DNA of 64,000 bases from an uncultured Alphaproteobacteria bacterium (lineage in GTDB: Bacteria > Pseudomonadota > Alphaproteobacteria > Rhizobiales > Beijerinckiaceae), in NCBI GenBank assembly GCA_937988775.1, contig CALKHP010000015.1, positions 62,001 to 126,000 on the forward strand, given 5' to 3'. The notes beneath the pieces are model-generated. The model did no database searches. It saw nothing but the letters and a program-made list of their open reading frames with translations, and was not told the DNA's origin. The translations under genes and the position numbers were made by a program. Positions 8,535-16,732 of this stretch are shown here, one piece after another; position 1 is the stretch's first letter; every line of letters begins with the position of its first letter.

Positions 8535-9965
8535 ATGCTGGATTTTCTTACTCGACGGCTGCGCCGTTTCAGGAAAGAGACCGCAGGTAACGTTGTCGTC
8601 ATCTTCGCGCTGTCGCTGCTGCCGCTGACCGGCCTCGCCGGCGCGGCGATCGATTACAGCCGCGTCAACGCCGAACGCATGAAGCTCGACAACGCCGCCG
8701 ATGCGGCTGCGCTGGCCGCAGTCACCAAGAGCGCGCGCAACAATCTCGCCCTGCCGGACCAGGCGGAAATCCAGACCTATTTCAAGGCGCTCGCCCAGAT
8801 CCCGTCCGATGTCGTGCTGACCGAAGTGAGCGCCACGCCGCGCACCAGCGTCACCAGCGTCTTCGTGACCGTGAGCTACACGGCCACGATCAAGACCTCC
8901 TTCCTGGCGGCGCTCGGCTTCGACAAATTGACGTTCGGCGGCTCCTCGACCTCGGCGGCCGACAAGCCGAAATTCGTCAATTTCTACCTGTTGCTCGACA
9001 ATTCTCCCTCGATGGGGCTCGGCGCCACGGACGATGATATCGCCAAGCTGCAATCGGTTACGCCGGATTCCTGCGCCTTTGCCTGCCACCAGCATACATT
9101 CGACAGCAAGGGGCGCATCACGGGCGACAGCACCACCGACTATTACACCATCGCCAAGAAGAACAACGTCACCACCCGCATCGACGTGCTGCGCTCGGCC
9201 ACCAAGAACCTCGCCCAGAGCGCCTTCAACGCGCAGCAGATGACGAGCCAGTTCAAGATGGCGGTCTATACGTTCAGCGATACCGTGCAGACGATCAGCG
9301 ACCTGAGCGGAAATCTCACCACCGGCGCGCCGAACGTTAAGGACATGGCCTCCGGCATCGACCTTGCCTATGCCTACTACAACCAGCGCGACACGCAGAC
9401 CTCGTTCGACACCGCGATGACGCATATCAATACCAACATGCCGGCGCCCGGCGACGGCTCGACCGCGAACCAGGCCATGCAGTTCCTGTTCCTGGTGACG
9501 GATGGCGTGCAGGACCAGCCGGTCGGCGCGAGCCCGGACGGCAACGCCTCCGGTGCCGCGAATACGGCCGATCCGTACGATCCGAAAAAATATACGCCGC
9601 CGAATGTGGTGACGCAGTCGAACCTGCTCTCCTACAAGGCTGGCAACGTGCCGGTCAGCGTGACGATCAACGGCAAGAAGAAGACCGTCTACAACCGGCT
9701 CATCACCACCATGGACACGACCCTGTGCGACACGGTGAAGAACCGCAACATCCGCATCGCCGTGCTCTACACGCCGTATCTGCCGATCCCGAGCAACGGC
9801 TTCTACAACAGCTACGTCGCCCCGCTGGCGCCGGCGATCCCGACCAAGCTGAAGGCCTGCGCCTCGCCCGGCTTCTATTTCGAGGTCACGCCGACGCAGG
9901 GTATCGACGAGGCGATGCAGGCGATGTTCCGGGCGGCGCTGTCGGCGGTGCGCCTGACGCAGTAG
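8535..9965 (+). CDS. TadG-like pilus assembly / vWA domain protein
   Basis: Protein of the TadE/TadG (Flp pilus pseudopilin-like) group, about 476 residues. The N-terminus has a basic stretch RRLRRFRKETAGN followed by one membrane segment VVVIFALSLLPLTGLAGAAIDYS and the ADAAALAAV helix usual for these proteins. A von Willebrand A domain follows, with the metal-site motif DNSPS near residue 156 and FLVTDGVQD near 317. The start is ambiguous: ATG 8535 (MLDFL) fits the family better than ATG 8505. No other tad or flp gene is in the window, so this is one of the scattered tadG-like copies found in these bacteria. It probably sits in the envelope; exact role unknown. Confidence 0.85.
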   Translation: MLDFLTRRLRRFRKETAGNVVVIFALSLLPLTGLAGAAIDYSRVNAERMKLDNAADAAALAAVTKSARNNLALPDQAEIQTYFKALAQIPSDVVLTEVSATPRTSVTSVFVTVSYTATIKTSFLAALGFDKLTFGGSSTSAADKPKFVNFYLLLDNSPSMGLGATDDDIAKLQSVTPDSCAFACHQHTFDSKGRITGDSTTDYYTIAKKNNVTTRIDVLRSATKNLAQSAFNAQQMTSQFKMAVYTFSDTVQTISDLSGNLTTGAPNVKDMASGIDLAYAYYNQRDTQTSFDTAMTHINTNMPAPGDGSTANQAMQFLFLVTDGVQDQPVGASPDGNASGAANTADPYDPKKYTPPNVVTQSNLLSYKAGNVPVSVTINGKKKTVYNRLITTMDTTLCDTVKNRNIRIAVLYTPYLPIPSNGFYNSYVAPLAPAIPTKLKACASPGFYFEVTPTQGIDEAMQAMFRAALSAVRLTQ

Positions 9966-10055
9966 GGGCGGGCGGGTCGGCCGGCCGCTTTACGGCGGCG
10001 GGTTTTTGGCGCAAGAGCGGCCTCGCCTGTTCCCGCCGCCGGCTGTTTTCGCCTG

Positions 10056-10886
10056 ATGATTCTCGGTATCCCGCTGCAAGAAGTCGTCGTGCTCGCCGTT
10101 GCGCTGATCGCGGCCGGCGCGATCACCGGCGTGCTCGCCGGCCTGTTCGGCGTTGGTGGCGGCGCGGTGATGGTGCCGGTGCTTTATGAAGTTTTCCGCC
10201 TGCTCGACGTGCCGGAGGCGGTGCGCATGCCGCTTTGCGTCGGCACCTCGCTGGCGATCATCATCCCGACCTCGGTGCGCTCGTTTCAGGCGCATCGCGC
10301 GCATGGCGCGGTCGATATGGCCATCCTCCGGGCGTGGGCGGTGCCGGTGCTGGTCGGCGTGATCGGCGGCAGCATGATCGCGCGCGTGGCGCAACCGTTC
10401 GTGTTCAAGCTCGCCTTCGTGCTGGTGGCGGGCATCACCGCGACCAAGCTGCTGTTCGGCCGCGACTCCTGGCGCCTTGGCGCCGATCTGCCCAAGGGGC
10501 CGCTGATGCATGCCTATGGCGCGGTCATCGGCGTGCTGTCCTCGCTGATGGGCATTGGCGGCGGCGGGCTGTCGAACCTGGTGATGAGCCTTTATAACCG
10601 GCCGATCCACCAGTCGATCGCGACCTCTTCCGGCGTCGGCGTGCTGGTCTCGGTGCCCGGCATGTTCGGCTACATTTATGCCGGCTGGCCGAAAATGGCG
10701 CTGCTGCCACCGCTCTCGCTCGGTTTCGTCTCGCTGATCGGCCTGGTGCTGATGATGCCGAGCACGATGCTGACCACGCCCTATGGCGTGCGGCTGGCCC
10801 ATGCCATGCCCAAGCGCCGGCTCGAACTGGCCTTCGGGCTGTTCCTGATCACCGTCGCCGGCCGCTTTGTCATCCAGATGGTGTGA
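10056..10886 (+). CDS. Sulfite exporter TauE/SafE family permease
   Basis: Inner-membrane permease of the TauE/SafE (DUF81) family, 276 residues. Two repeated halves are visible, each starting with a Gly-rich motif: ITGVLAGLFGVGGGAVMVP near residue 25 and GVLSSLMGIGGGGLSNL near 160. About eight hydrophobic helices are present. Members export sulfite, sulfoacetate or similar small organosulfur anions; the substrate here is unknown because no sulfur-metabolism gene lies nearby. ATG 10056 is 90 bp after the TadG-like stop. It converges on the aspartic protease gene across an 86-bp gap that has no clear terminator. Confidence 0.88.
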   Translation: MILGIPLQEVVVLAVALIAAGAITGVLAGLFGVGGGAVMVPVLYEVFRLLDVPEAVRMPLCVGTSLAIIIPTSVRSFQAHRAHGAVDMAILRAWAVPVLVGVIGGSMIARVAQPFVFKLAFVLVAGITATKLLFGRDSWRLGADLPKGPLMHAYGAVIGVLSSLMGIGGGGLSNLVMSLYNRPIHQSIATSSGVGVLVSVPGMFGYIYAGWPKMALLPPLSLGFVSLIGLVLMMPSTMLTTPYGVRLAHAMPKRRLELAFGLFLITVAGRFVIQMV

Positions 10887-10972
10887 AGATTTTGAATCGA
10901 CTTTCCTCTCCACCTTTTTGATCTAGCGGATTTTCTTCGCAAGATTGGCTGTGCCATCCTTCGGAAGATGCT

Positions 10973-11665
10973 TTACCGCGCCCTGAGGATCAGCCGGTCG
11001 CCCTCGACGGTGTAGGAGCCGAGCCGCGACAGGAAGCTGTGGCCGAGCAGGTTGGTGCCGAGCGTGCCGGTGCGCGCCACCAGCGCGCGCACGTCATGCA
11101 GCGTGATCGGCCCGACCGACAGGCTCGCCAGCATCACCGGCGCGGCCGTGGTGCGGCCGTTGGCGGTCGAAACCGGCACGTCGAAGGACAGTCCGGCGGT
11201 GGCGATGCCGAAGCTGCCCGCATCCTCCTGGCGGATCACCACCGTCGAGGCGCCGGTATCGAAGATGAAGCGCGCCGGCTTGCCGTTCACCCGGCCGGAA
11301 ATGGCGAAGGTTCCCGCGCCGTTGCGGGTGATGACGGTTTCTCCGCCCGCCTCGCCGATGGCGAGGCCCGGCACCAGGCTGCCGAGCACGCGGTTGGCGA
11401 TCGCCTGCAACTCGAACCGGTAGCTGTAGCCGGCGACCAGCGCCAGGATGATGAGCAGCCATACGGCGATCGCCTGCACCGCCTGCGGCAGCCGGCCGCG
11501 ATAGCCCCGCAGCACGCTGCCGCCGATGAGCAGCGCGCAGCCGATCGAGATGGTGATGCCGGCGATGGTGTTGCGCTCCAGCCCCGCGATGGAGCCCTGA
11601 CCCGGCATCAGCACCAGCAACGCGATGGTGCCGAGGATCAGCGCGAGGGATATGCCGAGCCGCAT
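10973..11665 (-). CDS. Membrane retropepsin-like aspartic protease (TIGR02281 type)
   Basis: Clan AA single-domain aspartic protease anchored in the membrane, 230 residues. Three hydrophobic segments cover about residues 1-90 (ISLALILGTIALLVLMPG, IAGITISIGCALLIGGSVL, AIAVWLLIILALVAGYSY). The protease domain begins near 115 with FIFDTGASTVVIR, which holds the catalytic Asp-Thr-Gly, and ends with the typical GTNLLGHSFLSRLGSYTVEGDRLIL. Function is unknown in the family. It overlaps the 3' end of the DUF1289 gene upstream by 28 bp in another frame, so the two are probably translated together. Confidence 0.88.
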   Translation of the reverse strand: MRLGISLALILGTIALLVLMPGQGSIAGLERNTIAGITISIGCALLIGGSVLRGYRGRLPQAVQAIAVWLLIILALVAGYSYRFELQAIANRVLGSLVPGLAIGEAGGETVITRNGAGTFAISGRVNGKPARFIFDTGASTVVIRQEDAGSFGIATAGLSFDVPVSTANGRTTAAPVMLASLSVGPITLHDVRALVARTGTLGTNLLGHSFLSRLGSYTVEGDRLILRAR

Positions 11666-11847
11666 GGCTGTTTTGCCTCCTTGATTTCAGCCAGACGGGG
11701 CGCAAGCTCGGCCAGCACGCTGGCGCGCGCGGCCGGCGCCAGCCCGCTCCAGGCGGTGATTTCAGCGATGGTGCGTCCGCAGCCGAGGCAGAAGCCGCTC
11801 GCCTGGTCGATCACGCAGATATTGACGCAGGGGCTGTCCAGGGCCAC
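11638..11847 (-). CDS. DUF1289 domain-containing small Cys-rich protein
   Basis: Small 69-residue cytoplasmic protein of the DUF1289 family. The signature is SPCVNIC near the N-terminus and FCLGCGRTIAEI around residues 19-30, giving four cysteines in a C-x3-C-x8-C-x2-C order that suggests a metal or Fe-S site. This is followed by the typical ITAWSGL helix. Its function is not known. It is divergent from cobT (75-bp gap) and overlaps the start of the aspartic protease gene. Pairing of DUF1289 with cobT occurs widely in this order. Confidence 0.88.
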   Translation of the reverse strand: MALDSPCVNICVIDQASGFCLGCGRTIAEITAWSGLAPAARASVLAELAPRLAEIKEAKQPCGSAYPSR

Positions 11848-11922
11848 GCCGGAGCTTTCCTGTTATATGAACAGTCGATATAGCAGCAGCTAACCCCATA
11901 AACGAGCCCCAAGAAGCCCATC

Positions 11923-12918
11923 ATGACGCATGCCGGCCTGCCTTTCGACGATATTCGCGCCCTGGTGCGCATGATGCCGGGTCCGGATGAGGAGGCGCTC
12001 GCGACCGTCGCCGAACGCGAGGCGACGCTGATCAAGGCGCCGGGCAGCCTCGGCAATCTCGAGACGCTGGCTGCCTGGGCGGCCGGCTGGCAGGGCAGGG
12101 CGATGCCGAGCACGCACCGCCCGCTGGTGGCGATGTTCGCGGCGAGCCACGCCATCGCGGGCCGCATGGCCGCGGCGGATGCCGCCATGACGACGCGGCG
12201 TCTGGTCGAGGCTTATGCCGCCGGTGGCGGTGCGATCAACCAGGTCTGCGCCGCTTACGATTTCGGCCTCAAGGTGTTCGATCTGGCGCTCGACCTGCCG
12301 ACGCCCGATTTCACCGGCGCCGATGCGCTCGACGAGGCCGGTTGCGCCGCCACCATGGCGTTCGGCATGGAGTGCATCGCTGGCGGCGCCGACCTGCTTT
12401 GCGTCGCGGCGCTCGGGCAGGGCGGCAGCGTTTCGGCCGCGGCAATCGCCTGCGCGCTCCATGGCGGTGAGGCCGGGGATTGGGTCGCTCCCGGCGATGA
12501 CGGCGCGGCCGCTCTGGTGAGCGCGGCGCTCGCCCATCATCGCGGGCGGCTCGCCGATCCGCTCGAGGTGCTGCGCCGGCTCGGCGGGCGCGATATCGCG
12601 GCGGTCGCCGGCGCCATCCTCGCCGGGCGGCTGCAACGCATCCCGGTCATCCTCGACGGCTATGCCACGGCCGCTGCCGCCGCCGTGCTGCATGCGCTCG
12701 ACAGCAGCGCGCTCGATCATTGCGTCGCCGGGCACGCGGCCGGCCCGGCCCATGCGGCGCTGCTCGCCCGGCTCGGGCTCCAACCGCTGCTGCGGCTCGA
12801 TATCGCCAGCCCGGAAGGGGTCGGCGCGTCGCTCGCCTGCGGCATCCTCAAGGCGGCGATCGCCTGCCATAACGACATGGCGACGCGCCAGCAGGCCGGC
12901 TGGCTGGCGGACGCCTGA
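11923..12918 (+). CDS. cobT: Nicotinate-nucleotide--dimethylbenzimidazole phosphoribosyltransferase CobT
   Basis: Makes alpha-ribazole phosphate from nicotinate mononucleotide and 5,6-dimethylbenzimidazole for the lower ligand of cobalamin. The 331-residue protein has the family features APGSLGNLE near residue 41, GGGAINQVC near 105, FGMECIAGGADLL near 150 and the C-terminal catalytic Glu region SPEGVGASLACGILKAA near 290. No cobS, cobU or other cobalamin gene is in the window, and no cobalamin riboswitch is visible in the 75-bp gap before it. It is divergent from DUF1289 and converges, across a repeat-filled gap, on the histidine kinase. Confidence 0.93.
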   Translation: MTHAGLPFDDIRALVRMMPGPDEEALATVAEREATLIKAPGSLGNLETLAAWAAGWQGRAMPSTHRPLVAMFAASHAIAGRMAAADAAMTTRRLVEAYAAGGGAINQVCAAYDFGLKVFDLALDLPTPDFTGADALDEAGCAATMAFGMECIAGGADLLCVAALGQGGSVSAAAIACALHGGEAGDWVAPGDDGAAALVSAALAHHRGRLADPLEVLRRLGGRDIAAVAGAILAGRLQRIPVILDGYATAAAAAVLHALDSSALDHCVAGHAAGPAHAALLARLGLQPLLRLDIASPEGVGASLACGILKAAIACHNDMATRQQAGWLADA

Positions 12919-12945
12919 GGGCGGGAGCGCCCTGCGGGTTCCGGC

Positions 12946-13190
12946 TATTCCCGCGTAGGCGGGACGGAGCGCCCTTCGCATCGGGATGGGCCGGATGAAC
13001 CGGCCCATGACGGTGGAGGAGAAAGCACAAACATTTCAGCCGTTATCGGCCGGCTTGACCGGCCGATCCCGCTTCTGAAAAGCGCCATCGCATCCGCTGT
13101 CATTCCCGCGCAGGCGGGAAAGCAGAGGCCACTTGCGCGACGACTCCTGGATTCCCGATCGCGCTGGCGCGCGTCGGGCATGACATCAGG
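12946..13190. repeat. Intergenic cluster of family A and B palindromes
   Basis: The 319-bp convergent gap 12919-13237 between cobT and the histidine kinase has no gene. It carries a family A element in + orientation (GGGCCGG-atgaa-CCGGCCC at about 12988-13007) and one in - orientation (CGGCCGG-cttga-CCGGCCG near 13048-13066). These are followed by family B elements: ATTCCCGCGCAGGCGGGAA at about 13102-13120, and ATTCCCGATCGCGCTGGCGC with GCGTCGGGCATGACA at 13150-13185. The arrangement of opposed copies recalls BIME/REPIN clusters. Confidence 0.7.
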
Positions 13191-13237
13191 GCGTCCGTCA
13201 CATCTTTCCGGTGCCGGGTTTTCTGTCTTCAGCCGCC

Positions 13238-14773
13238 TCACGCACGGCGGCGCAACTGCGCCGGCGGCTCCTTGTCGAGGGGGCCGAGGGCTTCCATCAC
13301 GCGCTCCGGCGGGATGGTGATGATGACCTCGGTGCCTTCGCGGACCTTCGATTTCAGCGTGAAGCTGCCGCCATGCAGGTCGATCAGGCTCTTGACGATC
13401 GGCAGGCCGAGACCGGTGCCTTCCTGGGCGCGCTTGATGGCGTCGGCGCCGCGCCCGAAACTGGTCAGCACCACCGGGATTTCCTCTTCCGGGATGCCGG
13501 TGCCGGTGTCGCGGATCGACAGGAACTGACCGCCGCTCACCGTCCAGCCGACCTTGACGGTGATTTCGCCGCCGGGCGGCGTGAACTTGATGGCATTGGA
13601 CAGCACGTTGAGCGCGACCTGGCGCAGCGCACGCTCATCGGCCCAAATGCGCGGCAGGCCCTTTTCGAACAGCGCCTTGACGGTGAGATTGCGGCCGTGG
13701 GCGCGCATTTCGAGCATGTGCAGGCAGTCCTCGACGATCGCCGTCAGGTCAACGACTTCCTCCTGTAACTCGTAGCGCCCGGCCTCGACGCGCGACAGGT
13801 CGAGGATCTCGTTGATGACGTTGAGCAGGTGCTGGCCGCTGGCATGGATATCGCCGGCATATTCCTTGTACGAAGGTACGGCGTGCGGGCCGAACACCTC
13901 GTTCTTCATCACTTCCGAGAAGCCGAGGATGGCATTCAGCGGCGTGCGCAGCTCATGGCTCATCGTGGCGAGGAAGCGCGATTTAGCCATGTTGGCCTCT
14001 TCGGCGCGACGCCGGGAATCGTCGGATTTCGCCTTCTGCTGCTCGAGTTCGGCGATCAGGGAATCCTTTTCCGCGCGCGCCTCGAGGCTTTGCACCGCAT
14101 TGGCGTAGAGCCGCTGCGTCAACAGCACAAACAGCGCCTGCGCGCCGAGCGCGATCACCGAAACCATCGAGAAATTCGCATCGGCGCTGACGCGGGCGGC
14201 GGCGATCATGCCGATGCCGAGCGGCACCAGGGCGCTGTAGGATACGGCGGGAATCGTCGCCGAGATCATCGAGCCGATGGCGCCCAGCACCAGCATGGCG
14301 AAGATCGTCAGGATCTTGGCCATGTCGCCGTCGCTGCTGCCGACGATGCTCAGGATGGTCGCCCAGCCGATGCTGTGCACCAGTTCCGCCGCCACGAAGC
14401 GCAGCCGCCAAGTATCGACCCGCACCGCCTCCTGCGGTAGCCGCAGGAAATAGCGGCACAGCGCAGCCATCAGCGCCATCACGCTGACCACGACGGCGCA
14501 CCAGATCAGCAGCGGCGTGGCCGAGACCCAGTTGCTGAGGCCGAGCGCAAGGGCGGTCGCCAGGGCGAACACCATCAGGCCCGGCGTGGCGCTGATGCGG
14601 CTTTGGGCGAACTGACGGGCGAGATCGTAGTCGAAGGCGCGGTTGAGGCCGCTGGAGGAGGTCAGCTTTTCGCGCGTGTCGCGAACCCGGCGCTGCAATT
14701 CGCGCCGTCGCAGCGAGGCCTCGGCTTCGGCGCCGTGCTTCCGCTCGATCATTTCGGCGGTAATGCCGCTCAT
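13238..14773 (-). CDS. Membrane sensor histidine kinase (PdhS/DivJ-like)
   Basis: Two-component sensor kinase, 511 residues. After a ~55-residue cytoplasmic start come about five membrane segments (roughly 60-215; for example PLLIWCAVVVSVMALMAALC and LTIFAMLVLGAIGSMISATIP), then a coiled coil (EARAEKDSLIAELEQQKAKS). The HisKA domain carries the phospho-acceptor motif MSHELRTPLNAILGFSEVM near 273, and the ATPase domain has the N box NVLSNAIKFTPPGG near 400, then IRDTGTGIP and GTGLGLPIVKSL. There is no periplasmic sensor loop of size and no receiver domain. The HisKA sequence, including the DIHASGQHLLNVINEILDLS stretch, resembles the PleC/DivJ/PdhS group of cell-cycle kinases. No response regulator lies beside it. 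Confidence 0.92.
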   Translation of the reverse strand: MSGITAEMIERKHGAEAEASLRRRELQRRVRDTREKLTSSSGLNRAFDYDLARQFAQSRISATPGLMVFALATALALGLSNWVSATPLLIWCAVVVSVMALMAALCRYFLRLPQEAVRVDTWRLRFVAAELVHSIGWATILSIVGSSDGDMAKILTIFAMLVLGAIGSMISATIPAVSYSALVPLGIGMIAAARVSADANFSMVSVIALGAQALFVLLTQRLYANAVQSLEARAEKDSLIAELEQQKAKSDDSRRRAEEANMAKSRFLATMSHELRTPLNAILGFSEVMKNEVFGPHAVPSYKEYAGDIHASGQHLLNVINEILDLSRVEAGRYELQEEVVDLTAIVEDCLHMLEMRAHGRNLTVKALFEKGLPRIWADERALRQVALNVLSNAIKFTPPGGEITVKVGWTVSGGQFLSIRDTGTGIPEEEIPVVLTSFGRGADAIKRAQEGTGLGLPIVKSLIDLHGGSFTLKSKVREGTEVIITIPPERVMEALGPLDKEPPAQLRRRA

Positions 14774-14896
14774 CGACTGGTCCGATCAACGCAAACGCAA
14801 CAATAACCGGGCGCGGGACTGGCATCGCGCGCCATGGCACAATTCCTGTCAGTTATGGCTTACGAAATATTGATAAATGCCAAACGCCGGTGATGA

Positions 14897-15412
14897 ATGT
14901 CGCTGATGTCTCTGCGATTCCCGGCGGTTGTTCGCGCCACCCTCGTGCTGGCCGCCATCATGGCGCTCGCCCTCGCGCTGACGCGCCAGGACGAGACCGC
15001 AAGTACCGGTTTCGCGACGGCGATCGATGGCGATTCGTTGCGGCTCGATGGCGTCGAAATGCGGCTCAAGGGGCTCGACGCGCCGGAACTCGGCCAGACC
15101 TGCCGGCGTTCGGACGGGCTCGACTGGCCGTGCGGGCGCGAGGCGAGGGCGGCGCTGCGCAAGCTGCTTGGCCGTGGCCTCGCCACCTGTATCGGTCAGG
15201 AGCATGATCTTTACGGCCGGCTGCTCGTGACGTGCCGCATGCGCGGCGCCGACATCAACGCCGAGTTGGTGCGGCAGGGCCACGCCGTTGCCTATGGCGG
15301 CTACACGGCCGAGGAGCGCGAGGCGCGCTCCGATGCGCGCGGCGTGTGGAGCGGTAGCTTCCAGCGCCCGGCCGAGTGGCGCAAGGCGCATCCGCGCGAG
15401 CCGGGGCGGTGA
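14897..15412 (+). CDS. Thermonuclease (SNase-like) family protein
   Basis: Staphylococcal-nuclease-like protein, 171 residues, secreted or membrane-anchored through an N-terminal hydrophobic segment (VVRATLVLAAIMALALAL). The SNase fold residues are present: AIDGDSLRL supplies the metal Asp, RLKGLDAPE the Arg and the Asp/Glu pair, and YGRLLVTC the second active-site Arg. A four-Cys pattern (QTC, WPCGRE, TCIG, VTC) is typical of the Rhizobiales members and may form disulfides outside the cytoplasm. A second ATG at 14906 is possible. It is divergent from the histidine kinase gene (123-bp gap). Substrate, DNA or RNA, is not known. Confidence 0.88.
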   Translation: MSLMSLRFPAVVRATLVLAAIMALALALTRQDETASTGFATAIDGDSLRLDGVEMRLKGLDAPELGQTCRRSDGLDWPCGREARAALRKLLGRGLATCIGQEHDLYGRLLVTCRMRGADINAELVRQGHAVAYGGYTAEEREARSDARGVWSGSFQRPAEWRKAHPREPGR

Positions 15413-15427
15413 GGAGCGGCTTCTCGC

Positions 15428-15555
15428 ACCGCTGTCATTCCCGCGCAGGGGAATCCAGGGGGCCTTGCGTGACGACTCCTGGGTCCCGGCGCAGGGCCGG
15501 GACAAGACGGGAGGCGGAAATGCACCGGTGTTTTGCCGGGCTTGACCCGGCATCC
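15428..15555. repeat. Intergenic cluster of family B and C palindromes
   Basis: Between the nuclease and GST genes there is a degenerate family B element (ATTCCCGCGCAGGGGAATCCAG near 15437-15458) and two family C elements: GTCCCGGC-gcagg-GCCGGGAC near 15482-15503, and TGCCGGG-cttga-CCCGGCA near 15534-15552. The 225-bp gap shows no gene. Confidence 0.65.
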
Positions 15556-15637
15556 ATGGCGGACGCGCCATGCCGCCCGTTGCTATCGAAACGGCTGCGT
15601 GATCCATTGGCCGCGAACGGCCAAGGGAACGGGAATC

Positions 15638-16252
15638 ATGCGACTTTACAGTGCCACGCGCGCCCCGAACGGGCGGCGCACCGAGATGTTCCTGATCGAA
15701 AAGGGCATCGACGTGCCGATCACGCGGCTCGACCTCGCCGGGCATGAGCAGCAGAGCCCGGCCTTCACCGCGCTCAACCCGTTGCAGCGCATTCCGGTGC
15801 TCGAACTCGACGACGGCACGGTCATCACCGAATCGATCGCCATCTGCCGTTATTTCGAGGCGTTGCAGCCGGAGCCGGCGCTGTTCGGCCGCACGCCACG
15901 CGAAAAGGGCCAGGTCGAGATGTGGAACCGGCGCATGGAACTCGAATTCTACCTTGCCGTGCAACACGCGTTCCGCCATCTCCACCCCGGCATGGCGGGC
16001 TATCAGGTGCCGCAGATCGCCGCATGGGGCGAACATAACAAGCAACTGGCGCTGGCTTTCCTGAGCATCGTCGATGCGCAACTGGCCAAGGGGCCGTTCA
16101 TCTGCGGCGAAACCTTCTCGGCCGCCGACATTACCGGCTTCGTGGCGCTCGAATTCTGCAAGCCGGCCCGCATCGCCGTGCCGGAGCAGTTCGGCGCGGT
16201 GAAGCGCTGGCATGCCGCAATTTCGTCGCGTCCGAGCGCCAGTGTGGCCTGA
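15638..16252 (+). CDS. Glutathione S-transferase family protein
   Basis: Cytosolic GST, 204 residues, the family's standard length. The thioredoxin-like N-domain (1-80) opens with MRLYSATRAPNGRRTEMFL and contains the cis-proline segment LQRIPVLELDDGTVITESIAI, whose ESIAI supplies the glutathione gamma-glutamyl contact. The all-helical C-domain includes GPFICGETFSAADITGFVAL, the N-capping box. ATG 15638 has GGGA about 8 nt upstream and matches the family start; the longer open frame reaches back into repeats. It is followed 3 bp later by a small secreted protein gene, so they are co-transcribed. Substrate unknown. Confidence 0.92.
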   Translation: MRLYSATRAPNGRRTEMFLIEKGIDVPITRLDLAGHEQQSPAFTALNPLQRIPVLELDDGTVITESIAICRYFEALQPEPALFGRTPREKGQVEMWNRRMELEFYLAVQHAFRHLHPGMAGYQVPQIAAWGEHNKQLALAFLSIVDAQLAKGPFICGETFSAADITGFVALEFCKPARIAVPEQFGAVKRWHAAISSRPSASVA

Positions 16253-16255
16253 CGC

Positions 16256-16732
16256 ATGCGCTTTCAACCGTTCCTGATTCTCGCAAGTTTGCTGGCTGCC
16301 TGGCCTGCCGTCGCGCAGCAGGCCGCGCAACAGCCTTTGCCGCCGCCATCGCAGATCGAGGGCAAGCCGCTGAGCGGCGACGAATTGCGCGCGCTCGTCA
16401 CCGGCAATACCGTCTCGGGCCATCATGACAGCGGCATGCCCTATAGCGAATATCATTCGCCCGACGGCCGCGTGTTCGGCCATAACAACCACGATCCGGT
16501 GACGGATGGCTGCTGGCGCGTGCGCGGCGACAGCATCTGCTATAGCTATGAGAGCGGCAAGGCGCCGGGCCTGTTCTGCTGGCGCTTCTACCACGCCAAG
16601 GACGGCAATTATCGCATTCTGCTGCCGGCGACCGGCACGACGGGCAGCGCGCTCGTCGCCAAGGGCAACCCGGAACACCACACGGATAACGGAAAACCAT
16701 GGACCTGCCAGGCACTTCTCTCGATGCGTTGA
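16256..16732 (+). CDS. Small secreted protein, function unknown
   Basis: Predicted exported protein of 158 residues. A signal peptide runs MRFQPFLILASLLAAWPAVAQ with cleavage likely near residue 20. The mature part has GNTVSGHH, SEYHSPDGRVFGHN, GCWRVRGDSICYSYE and FCWRFYH, a pattern like the small beta-barrel secreted proteins of Rhizobiales (DUF995-like), with four to five cysteines (two pairs likely disulfide-bonded). I do not recognise a function. It starts 3 bp after the GST stop. Its last 34 bp overlap the start of the UDG-like gene in another frame, and the C-terminal PWTCQALL lies inside that overlap. Confidence 0.75.
   Translation: MRFQPFLILASLLAAWPAVAQQAAQQPLPPPSQIEGKPLSGDELRALVTGNTVSGHHDSGMPYSEYHSPDGRVFGHNNHDPVTDGCWRVRGDSICYSYESGKAPGLFCWRFYHAKDGNYRILLPATGTTGSALVAKGNPEHHTDNGKPWTCQALLSMR

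Noticed and set aside
11848..11922. Cobalamin riboswitch before cobT
   Set aside because: The gap is only 75 bp, too short for the ~200-nt aptamer, and no B12-box-like sequence is seen.
12946..13190. CRISPR array
   Set aside because: The repeats are palindromes of different families with unequal spacing, not identical direct repeats with unique spacers, and no cas gene is present.
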